From Pseudomonas fluorescens (GTDB taxonomy: Bacteria; Pseudomonadota; Gammaproteobacteria; Pseudomonadales; Pseudomonadaceae), in the NCBI RefSeq assembly GCF_900215245.1, contig NZ_LT907842.1, positions 992,001 through 1,056,000 of the forward strand: a stretch of 64,000 nucleotides of DNA, in the 5' to 3' direction. Shown one piece after another: positions 57,252 to 64,000 of the stretch. A program made the position numbers and the translations under genes. The notes beneath the pieces are model-generated. The model worked only from the letters and a program-made list of their open reading frames with translations, did no database searches and had not been told where the DNA came from. Position 1 is the stretch's first letter. Every line of letters starts with the position of its first letter.

Positions 57252-59476
57252 AACCCGACGATTTTGAAGAACTGCTTGCCAACTGTGCCGACGAACCCAT
57301 CCGCACGCCGGGGGCGATTCAGCCACACGGCGTGTTGCTGACACTGTCGGAGCCAGACCTCCATATTCTGCAGGTCAGCGCCAACGTCGGCACCTTGTTC
57401 GGCCACGCGCCAGAGTCGCTGTTGGGCCAACCACTGCACACATTGATTGGCGCGGAACACGCCCACGCCGTGCAGGCTATGGCTGAGGACAACACATTTT
57501 TCGACGCACACGCGCTGCATATCCACTTCAACGGTGTGCAATTTGAAGGCTTGCTGCATCGCCATCAAGACGTGCTGGTGCTGGAATTCGAACCGCGCCT
57601 CGAAGACTTCAAGCCCCGTGCCCTGAATGGCCGCACGAGTGACTTGGGCAAAATGCTGCAACGCCTGCAGTCGGCGAAAACCCTGCAAGCGCTGTACGAA
57701 ATCAGCGTGAATGAAATCCAAACCATCACCGGTTATGACCGGGTACTGATCTACCGCTTCGAAGAAGAAGGCCATGGCCAGGTCATCGCTGAAGCGTCGG
57801 CGCCGTCCATGGAGCTGTTCAACGGCCTGTTCTTCCCCGCATCCGACATCCCCGAGCAGGCCCGCGAGCTGTACCGCACCAACTGGCTGCGCATCATCCC
57901 GAATGCCGCCTACGAGCCGGTGCCGCTGCTGCCCAAACTGCGCCCGGACACCGGCCAGCCGCTGGATTTGAGCTTTGCGACGCTGCGCAGCGTGTCGCCG
58001 ATTCACTGCCAGTACATGCAAAACATGGGTGTGTTGTCGTCCATGAGCATCTCGTTGATGGCGGGCGACAAGCTCTGGGGCCTGATCAGTTGTGGTAACC
58101 GCGAGCCATTGCTGGTGCCCAATGAACTGCGTATCGCCTGCCAGACCATCGGCCAGGTGCTGTCGCTGCAGATCAGCGCCATGGAGGCCCTGGACATCAG
58201 CCGTCAACGCGAAGAAAAAGTCGAGGCACTGGTGCGGCTTGAGCGGGCGATGAAGGCCTCTGAGCAAAACGTCTTCGATGGCCTGGCCCAGCAGCCGCAA
58301 TTGCTGATGGACCTGACCCTGTCGGGCGGCGTGGCAATCATCGAAGACAAGCAACTGCATCGTTACGGCAACTGCCCGGAGCCGGAGCAGATTCGCGCGC
58401 TACACAAGTGGCTGCAACAGCACGGCGAGCCGGTCTTTTCCAGCCACAACCTGGTGTCGGTGTATCCGCCCGCCGCCGAGTTTCAGCAAATGGCCAGTGG
58501 CGTGCTGGCCATGAGCTTGCCCAAGCCTGTGGATAACGGTGTGCTGTGGTTTCGCCCGGAAGTGAAGGAGAACATCAACTGGAGCGGCAACCCGAACAAA
58601 CCGCTGGACCTGGAAAACTCCGACGCCGGTTTGCGACTGCGCCCTCGCACTTCGTTTGAAATCTGGAAAGTTGAAATGGCCGGTATCTCCACCAAGTGGA
58701 GCCACGGCGACCTGTTCGCGGCCAACGACCTGCGCCGTTCGGCCCTGGAAAACGACCTCGCGCGCCAAGTGTTGCGCGAGCAACAGGCGGTGCGCGCGCG
58801 TGATGAACTGGTGGCGGTGGTGTCCCACGATTTGCGCAACCCGATGACGGTCATCTCGATGCTCTGCGGCATGATGCAAAAGGCCTTCAGCTCCGAAGGC
58901 CCGCACACGTCGCGGCGGATTTCTTCGGCCATCGACACCATGCAACAGGCCGCCGGGCGTATGAATGTGCTGCTGGAGGACCTGCTCGACACCTCGAAAA
59001 TCGAAGCCGGGCGTTACGTAGTCAAGCCCGTGGCGCTGGATGTCAGCCAGATGTTCGAGGAGGCCTACGCCCTGCTCGCGCCATTGGCGATGGAGAAAGG
59101 CATCGACCTGGCATTCAACGCGGAACCCGGCCTGCAGATCAATGCCGACCCGGAGCGCCTGTTCCAGGTGCTGTCGAACCTGATCGGCAATGCCATCAAG
59201 TTCACCCCGCGGCAGGGCAACATTGGCATCAGCGCCATGAGCACCGGCGAAGAAATCGTGTTTTCGGTGCGCGACTCCGGCGAAGGCATTGCGCCTGAAC
59301 AGTTGCCGCATGTGTTTGACCGTTATTGGACCCAGACCGAAAACAACCCCACGGGCAGCGGGTTGGGGCTGTACATCACGCAGGGCATCGTTCAAGCGCA
59401 CGGGGGGCGAATCGAAGCTCAAAGTGAGTTGGGGCGCGGCAGTGAGTTCAGGTTTACCGTGCCCAAGGCGGACTGA
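57248..59476 (+). CDS. bphP: bacteriophytochrome histidine kinase
   Basis: 742 residues. The biliverdin-binding Cys13 lies in LLANCADEPIRTPG, before the PAS domain (about 20-125). The GAF domain (about 140-310) has the FFPASDIPEQARELY motif and a chromophore-pocket SPIHCQYMQNMG. PHY about 320-500. HisKA has VVSHDLRNPMTV (His near 529), and the ATPase domain has NLIGNAIKFTP and SGLGLYI. It senses red/far-red light. No receiver is fused, so a separate regulator such as the one at 56061 is needed. Confidence 0.96.
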   Translation: MKPDDFEELLANCADEPIRTPGAIQPHGVLLTLSEPDLHILQVSANVGTLFGHAPESLLGQPLHTLIGAEHAHAVQAMAEDNTFFDAHALHIHFNGVQFEGLLHRHQDVLVLEFEPRLEDFKPRALNGRTSDLGKMLQRLQSAKTLQALYEISVNEIQTITGYDRVLIYRFEEEGHGQVIAEASAPSMELFNGLFFPASDIPEQARELYRTNWLRIIPNAAYEPVPLLPKLRPDTGQPLDLSFATLRSVSPIHCQYMQNMGVLSSMSISLMAGDKLWGLISCGNREPLLVPNELRIACQTIGQVLSLQISAMEALDISRQREEKVEALVRLERAMKASEQNVFDGLAQQPQLLMDLTLSGGVAIIEDKQLHRYGNCPEPEQIRALHKWLQQHGEPVFSSHNLVSVYPPAAEFQQMASGVLAMSLPKPVDNGVLWFRPEVKENINWSGNPNKPLDLENSDAGLRLRPRTSFEIWKVEMAGISTKWSHGDLFAANDLRRSALENDLARQVLREQQAVRARDELVAVVSHDLRNPMTVISMLCGMMQKAFSSEGPHTSRRISSAIDTMQQAAGRMNVLLEDLLDTSKIEAGRYVVKPVALDVSQMFEEAYALLAPLAMEKGIDLAFNAEPGLQINADPERLFQVLSNLIGNAIKFTPRQGNIGISAMSTGEEIVFSVRDSGEGIAPEQLPHVFDRYWTQTENNPTGSGLGLYITQGIVQAHGGRIEAQSELGRGSEFRFTVPKAD

Positions 59477-59513
59477 AACGCCATCAGCCGCCTGAGAAAA
59501 CACGCGGACACCT

Positions 59514-59540
59514 TTGGCCGGGAACGCAGGCCCCGGCCAA
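59514..59540. other. long GC-rich palindrome after bphP
   Basis: TTGGCCGGG (59514-59522) pairs perfectly with CCCGGCCAA (59532-59540) around a 9-nt loop. No T-run. It may end or stabilise the phytochrome message. It overlaps the -35-like GGAACG of the putative promoter below. Confidence 0.5.
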
Positions 59541-59549
59541 TGCCACTGA
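59521..59549 (+). promoter_or_regulatory. ECF-type / hrp-box-like promoter candidate
   Basis: GGAACG (59521-59526), a 16-nt spacer, then CCACTGA (59543-59549). This equals the hrp box GGAACC-N16-CCACNNA except for the sixth base. The next gene starts 67 bp later. A match of this quality could arise by chance about once in a window of this size, so it needs outside support. Confidence 0.35.
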
Positions 59550-59616
59550 CTCAGTGCGCACTCAAAGGGAATGTTGATGCGATCAGCGATCCTTCAATTG
59601 AGCATGAGGTCTACCC

Positions 59617-59793
59617 ATGATGATTGGTAACACGTTCCACACCTATAACCTCAATCAAGCCCTACAACGCGAGCAGCTCCCAGCCAAACCGGCGGAAAAC
59701 GCTTCGCCCCATCACGGCAACGCGTCCGGGCAAACCCAGCCGCAATCAAATCAATCTTCTCTGGCCACTCTCGGACAAGGCCGGCTGCTTTGA
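59617..59793 (+). CDS. very small hydrophilic protein, 58 codons
   Basis: Starts MMIGNTFHTYNLNQALQREQ and is rich in Gln, Asn, Ser and Pro, with a low-complexity middle (GQTQPQSNQSS), so it is probably disordered. A good ribosome site (GAGG eight bases before the ATG) and a following hairpin support a real gene. No signal peptide. Such Ser/Gln/Asn-rich short proteins include secretion-system substrates, but there is no direct evidence here. I do not recognise the family. Confidence 0.6.
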   Translation: MMIGNTFHTYNLNQALQREQLPAKPAENASPHHGNASGQTQPQSNQSSLATLGQGRLL

Positions 59794-59849
59794 CACAACA
59801 AGGCCCAACGAGCAGACCGGGCGGCCTGCGCCGCAGTTGATACGCCCCA

Positions 59850-59875
59850 GCGTGCAGCCCTGTTGCGCTGCACGC
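59850..59875 (+). terminator. hairpin after the small gene
   Basis: Perfect 8-bp stem GCGTGCAG (59850-59857) / CTGCACGC (59868-59875), 10-nt loop, followed by GGTTAACAAAA and no T-run. It lies 56 bp after the stop and may act as terminator or mRNA end. Confidence 0.45.
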
Positions 59876-59942
59876 GGTTAACAAAACACTGACATCCTCT
59901 GCGCTACCCTTTTCAGCCCTACCTTGTGAGAGCTGCGTCCTC

Positions 59943-61841
59943 ATGCCTCAACCCGATTCATTGCCCGCGGTGCTTGCTGGCCCGATGCTCAGGCGCCTGG
60001 AACCCCAACGTCTGGTCGTGTGGTTGGTGGGAAGCCGAACCCTGCAATTGAGCTTGAGGCTGCAGTTACCCACAGGCGAGACGCTGGCTATCGACCTCGA
60101 TGCGCAGCACTGCCATGTCGTCCCGGTTGGGCGGCAGGCCTTTATTCACCTGATCGACGTACGGCTGAGTGCGCCTCTGCCCCAGGACGTCGCCATTGGC
60201 TACGACGTGATGGTCGACGGCTGCGGCATCGCCGAATGGGCGCCACACCTTCTGTACGCCAACGCCAAGTCCGCGAGCTTTGTGCTGCACAGCCGCGTCC
60301 ACCAGTTGGTGCACGGCTCCTGCCGCAAACCGCATCACTGGGCCGACGAAGGCTTGCTCTGCGTCGACCGCTTGCTGGCTGACGCCCACACACCGGCCCA
60401 ACGCCCGGCCCTGCTGATGATGAGCGGTGACCAGATCTACGCCGACGATGTCGCCGGGCCCATGCTGCGGGCGATTCATGCGCTGATCACGCGCCTGGGG
60501 CTGTTCGACGAACACCTGGAAGGCGCCGTGGTGAACGACAGCGCCAGCCTCTACACGCATCACGCCAGCTATTACCATCGGGCGGACCTGCTGCCCGCGC
60601 TGGACAGCAACGAGACCCTGCGCGAACGTTTTTTCGGCGGTGCAAAGAAGCCGATTTTCACCAGCAGCACCGCCGACAACCACTTGGTGACCTTCGCCGA
60701 GGTGCTGGCGATGTACCTGCTGGTCTGGTCGCCCACGCCCTGGACGCTCATCACGCCACAGCCACCGCAACTGGGCGTCGAGGAACAGCAGCGGTATACC
60801 CGCGAACAGGTACAGATCGATCAGTTCCGCCATGGCCTGCCCGGCGCCGCGCGGGTGTTCGCCCACCTTTCGACGCTGATGATCTTCGACGACCACGACA
60901 TCACCGATGACTGGAACCTCAGCGCGCAATGGGAAGAAACCGCCTACGGCCATCCGTTCTCCAAGCGCATCATCGGCAATGCCCTGCTCGCTTACCTGCT
61001 ATGCCAGGGCTGGGGCAATCAGCCGTGCGCCTTTGATGAATTGCTCATCCAAATCCAGGCATTGACCGCAACCACCCAAGCCAATCATCTGGACGCCGCA
61101 GCACAGGATGCGCTGTTGCAAGGGCTGTTGAAATTCCAGCAATGGCATTACGTACTGCCCACCTCCCCCGCCCTGGTGGTGCTCGACACGCGCACCCGGC
61201 GCTGGCGCAGCGAGTTCACCCTCAAGCAACCGTCCGGCCTGCTGGACTGGGAAGCCTTGAGCGAGTTGCAACAGGCCCTGCTGGATCATCCCAGTGCCAT
61301 CATCGTCTCGCCCGCGCCGATCTTTGGCGTCAAGCTGATCGAGACGGTGCAGAAGGTATTCAGTTGGTGCGGCTACCCACTGCTGGTGGACGCCGAAAAC
61401 TGGATGGCCCATCGCGGCGCCGCCCAGGTGATCCTCAACATTTTCCGCCACTCGCGCACGCCGGGTAACTACGTGATTCTCTCGGGCGACGTGCACTACT
61501 CGTTTGTCTACGAAGTGCTGATCCGCCACCGCAACGCCGGCCCGAGGATCTGGCAGATCACCAGCAGCGGCATCAAGAACCAATTCCCGCCACGCTTGCT
61601 GGAGTGGTTCGACCGCCTGAACCGCTGGCTCTACTCGCCACGTTCGCCCCTCAACTGGTTCACGCGCCGACGGATCATGCAGGTGGTGCCGCATATTCCG
61701 GAGCATGCGCAGGCCGGTGAGCGGCTGTGGAATTCGGCGGGAATCGGCCAGGTGTTTTTCAATGCACAGGGCCAACCCGAGGCGATTTACCAGCACAACG
61801 CCGATGGCACGCCTCGCACGAGAATGGTCGCGCCAACGTGA
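59943..61841 (+). CDS. PhoD-like metallophosphatase without signal peptide
   Basis: 632 residues. Metal motifs of the PhoD family: MSGDQIYADD (about 160), FDDHDITDDW (about 318-327) and LSGDVHYSF (about 515). PhoD itself is exported by Tat, but here the N-terminus (MPQPDSLPAVLAGPMLRRLE) has no twin-arginine signal or hydrophobic core, so the protein should be cytoplasmic. Phosphodiesters are likely substrates. It stands alone 149 bp after the small gene. Confidence 0.9.
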   Translation: MPQPDSLPAVLAGPMLRRLEPQRLVVWLVGSRTLQLSLRLQLPTGETLAIDLDAQHCHVVPVGRQAFIHLIDVRLSAPLPQDVAIGYDVMVDGCGIAEWAPHLLYANAKSASFVLHSRVHQLVHGSCRKPHHWADEGLLCVDRLLADAHTPAQRPALLMMSGDQIYADDVAGPMLRAIHALITRLGLFDEHLEGAVVNDSASLYTHHASYYHRADLLPALDSNETLRERFFGGAKKPIFTSSTADNHLVTFAEVLAMYLLVWSPTPWTLITPQPPQLGVEEQQRYTREQVQIDQFRHGLPGAARVFAHLSTLMIFDDHDITDDWNLSAQWEETAYGHPFSKRIIGNALLAYLLCQGWGNQPCAFDELLIQIQALTATTQANHLDAAAQDALLQGLLKFQQWHYVLPTSPALVVLDTRTRRWRSEFTLKQPSGLLDWEALSELQQALLDHPSAIIVSPAPIFGVKLIETVQKVFSWCGYPLLVDAENWMAHRGAAQVILNIFRHSRTPGNYVILSGDVHYSFVYEVLIRHRNAGPRIWQITSSGIKNQFPPRLLEWFDRLNRWLYSPRSPLNWFTRRRIMQVVPHIPEHAQAGERLWNSAGIGQVFFNAQGQPEAIYQHNADGTPRTRMVAPT

Positions 61842-61953
61842 TGGTCTGTAGCGGCTAAACTGAAGCAGCAACCCTCTGCGATTCAAACCGCGCAAGCCCC
61901 GATGCAGCGCAGGGCTTGCGTTGCAGCCTCGCTAAAACGCGACAGCGCTCACC

Positions 61954-62982
61954 TCACCGTACCGGCGGCGCGTACTGGATGCCGCCGTTGCTCCACAACG
62001 CATTGAGCCCACGCTTGATCTTCAACACGCTGCCCTGGCCGACATTGCGTTCGAACACTTCGTCGTAGTTGCCCACTTGCTTGACGATCTGCACCACCCA
62101 GTCCTTGCGCAGCTTCAGGTCTTTGCCGTAATCGCCGTCGGCACCGAGCAGGCGGGCGACATCGGGGTTCTTGGTGGACTTGGCCTGTTCTTCGACGTTC
62201 TGCGAGTTGATGCCCATCTCTTCGGCATTGAGCATGGCGAACAAGGTCCACTTGACGATGCTGAACCACTCATCGTCGCCCTTGCGTACCAACGGCCCGA
62301 GCGGCTCCTTGGAGATCACCTCGGGCAGCACCACAAACTCATCCGGGTGAGCCATCTTGATGCGCTGCGCATACAGGCCCGACTGGTCGGTGGTGAGCAC
62401 ATCGCAACGCCCGGCTTCAAGGCCCTTGGCGCTTTCGTCGGCGGTGTCGAAGGTAATCGGCGTGTACTTCATGCCGTTGGTGCGAAAGTAATCCGAAACA
62501 TTCAGTTCGGTGGTGGTGCCGGCCTGGATACAGACGGTCGCGCCGTCCAATTGCTTGGCGCCGGTCACGCCCAACTTGTTGTTCACCAGAAAGCCGATGC
62601 CGTCGTAATAGGTCACACCGGTGAACACCAGGCCCATGCCGGAATCGCGGGAACTGGTCCACGTCGTGTTGCGTGAGATCAGGTCGATTTCACCCGATTG
62701 CAGCGCGGTGAATCGCTCCTTGGCGGTCAACTGGCTGAACTTCACTTTGGACGCATCACCGAACACGGCCGCGGCGACTGCGTGGCAAACGTCCACGTCG
62801 ATGCCGGTCATCTTGCCCTTGGAATCGGGCACGCCAAAACCCGGCAGGCCATCACTGACGCCACACTGGATAAACCCTTTCTTCTGGATCGCATCCAGGG
62901 TGACGCCGGCGTGAGCGCTGCCCGCCAGGCCCACGGCCGCAGCCGCCGTGAACGCGGCCAAGGTGGTTTTGAGGTTTTTCAT
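61954..62982 (-). CDS. amino-acid ABC transporter substrate-binding protein (AapJ-like)
   Basis: 342 residues. Signal peptide MKNLKTTLAAFTAAAAVGLA followed by GSAHA, then a type 3 solute-binding fold with GLPGFGVPDSKGKMTGIDVD and TWTSSRDSGMGLVF. The length and sequence match the general L-amino-acid binding protein AapJ/BztA. No permease or ATPase genes are visible here, so it may be an orphan or its partners lie elsewhere. The ribosome site is GGGAG. Confidence 0.93.
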   Translation of the reverse strand: MKNLKTTLAAFTAAAAVGLAGSAHAGVTLDAIQKKGFIQCGVSDGLPGFGVPDSKGKMTGIDVDVCHAVAAAVFGDASKVKFSQLTAKERFTALQSGEIDLISRNTTWTSSRDSGMGLVFTGVTYYDGIGFLVNNKLGVTGAKQLDGATVCIQAGTTTELNVSDYFRTNGMKYTPITFDTADESAKGLEAGRCDVLTTDQSGLYAQRIKMAHPDEFVVLPEVISKEPLGPLVRKGDDEWFSIVKWTLFAMLNAEEMGINSQNVEEQAKSTKNPDVARLLGADGDYGKDLKLRKDWVVQIVKQVGNYDEVFERNVGQGSVLKIKRGLNALWSNGGIQYAPPVR

Positions 62983-63126
62983 GCGAGGCACTCCCTGTCG
63001 AACTTTATTATTCGGCGCCGCACAGCCCGCGCCGGTTTATAGTGTTGCCGCGCAGTATCGACGGCTTTACTGCCCAGCCACAAACGACCTTTAGGCAAAG
63101 GCTCCTTCCGATTTGGAATGAACTGC

Positions 63127-64000
63127 ATGATCTCAAAACGCTTGACCCCTTCGATGACCGCCCTGCAATGCTTCGAAGCCGCCGCCCGCCACCTGAGTTT
63201 CACCCGCGCCGCCGAAGAACTGCACCTGACCCAAAGTGCCGTGAGCAAGCAGGTGGCGCAGCTCGAAGAAATGCTTTGCCACAATCTCTTCGAACGGGTG
63301 CGCCAGCGTTTGTATCTGTCGCCGGCGGGCTCGCTGTACCTCGCCGAGGTGCACAAGATTCTCACCCAGGTGGACATCTCCAGCCGCTACATCCTCACCT
63401 ATGGCGGCGAGACCGAGGTGCTGCGCATCGCCACCCAGCCAACGTTCGGCGACCGCTGGTTGGTGCCCAAGCTCAAGGATTTCGCGGCCAAACACCCGAC
63501 TATCCACCTGGATGTGCGCAACGAACTGGAGCCCTTCGACGTGCTGCAGGCCAAGGCCGACATCGCGTTTTTCTTCGGCCAGGGCTCGTGGCCGGGAGCA
63601 ACCTGCATCGAGCTGTTTCGCGAAGCCGTGGTGCCGGTGTGTGCGCCGGGGTTTGTCGCCGAGGGCAGCGATGCGTCGTCGCGCCATACCTTGCTGCAAT
63701 GCACGTCACGCCCGGAAGCCTGGCATGAGTGGTTCCTGGAACAGGGCCTGCACTCGCAGAACAGCTACCACGGGCCGCGCTTCGACACGTTCTACATGTG
63801 CATCCGCGCGGCGCAATCGGGCTACGGCGTAGCGTTGGTGCCGCAGTACCTGGTGGCCGACGAGTTGGCCAACGGCAGCCTGATGACCCCTTGGAATTAC
63901 GCGATGCCCAGCGCCGGCGCGCACTTTATCGCCCACGCCGAACATGCCGGTGAGGTCCCTAAAGTGAACGCCTTCCTGACCTGGATGGTGAACTACACAC
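63127..64000 (+). CDS. LysR regulator of the GcvA group, C-terminus cut by window end
   Basis: 291 residues visible. N-terminal winged helix with the GcvA-like sequence MTALQCFEAAARHLSFTRAA, EELHLTQSAVSKQVAQLE. The effector domain follows with FGDRWLVPKLKDF and RAAQSGYGVALVPQYL. It is divergent from the amino-acid-binding protein gene (144-bp gap), which is its likely target. Only a few residues should be missing. Confidence 0.92.
   Translation, partial: MISKRLTPSMTALQCFEAAARHLSFTRAAEELHLTQSAVSKQVAQLEEMLCHNLFERVRQRLYLSPAGSLYLAEVHKILTQVDISSRYILTYGGETEVLRIATQPTFGDRWLVPKLKDFAAKHPTIHLDVRNELEPFDVLQAKADIAFFFGQGSWPGATCIELFREAVVPVCAPGFVAEGSDASSRHTLLQCTSRPEAWHEWFLEQGLHSQNSYHGPRFDTFYMCIRAAQSGYGVALVPQYLVADELANGSLMTPWNYAMPSAGAHFIAHAEHAGEVPKVNAFLTWMVNYT

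Overview
The window looks like chromosomal DNA of a Pseudomonas of the P. fluorescens complex. It has high GC, REP/REPIN-type palindromes of the family that contains GCGGGCTTGC, and long blocks of gene order typical of Pseudomonas: guaBA, the isc cluster running on to rlmN, pilW, rodZ, ispG, hisS, yfgM, bamB and der, and queA-tgt-yajC-secDF. I see no prophage, transposase, CRISPR array or rRNA. One tRNA-Leu(CAA) gene is present.

Layout. 1-4664: trehalose uptake and use (treC cut by the window edge, treB, divergent treR with two tandem palindromic operators), followed by an APH(3')-like phosphotransferase. 4706-9924: a small lipoprotein, the guaB-guaA purine pair, a zinc-ribbon protein and a TSUP transporter. 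10025-15237: a LysR regulator, xseA, a LytM peptidase, and leuA behind a possible leader peptide. 15408-32382, all on the minus strand: an omega-amidase and aminotransferase pair, then der, bamB, yfgM, hisS, ispG, rodZ, pilW, rlmN and ndk, then the complete iscRSUA-hscBA-fdx-iscX cluster with a recognisable IscR site at its promoter. 32682-41497: cysE, trmJ, suhB, a glycine-zipper protein, secF-secD-yajC, tgt and queA.

41606-48562 is accessory. It starts with the tRNA gene and holds two LysE-type exporters around a 2-oxoglutarate/Fe(II) oxygenase and a helix-turn-helix protein fused to an NBR1-like Ig domain. A DUF6124-type gene follows, preceded by a strongly folded 300-nt leader. Last comes a bacteriocin locus: a pyocin-S protein with a colicin E3-type rRNase domain, an E3-type immunity protein and a third conserved gene of unknown role. 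GC drops from about 68% to about 40-47% exactly at the toxin domain and immunity gene, which suggests cassette exchange. The toxin has Lys where the colicin E3 family has a catalytic His.

48519-64000: a QseBC/PmrAB-like two-component system divergent from a PepSY protein and a cytochrome b561; an operon of a sialidase-fold protein, a membrane protein and an LtaS-type sulfatase; a cytochrome c; a single-domain response regulator; heme oxygenase plus bacteriophytochrome; a tiny gene of 58 codons behind an ECF/hrp-box-like promoter; a PhoD-like phosphatase without a signal peptide; an amino-acid-binding protein; and a GcvA-type LysR regulator cut by the window end.

The best candidates for something little described are the structured leader of the DUF6124 gene, the bacteriocin locus with its altered active site and its third gene, the HTH-NBR1 regulator beside the oxygenase, the sialidase-fold/membrane/sulfatase operon, and the tiny ECF-promoter gene. 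All family assignments come from reading the sequence and from memory; no database search was run.
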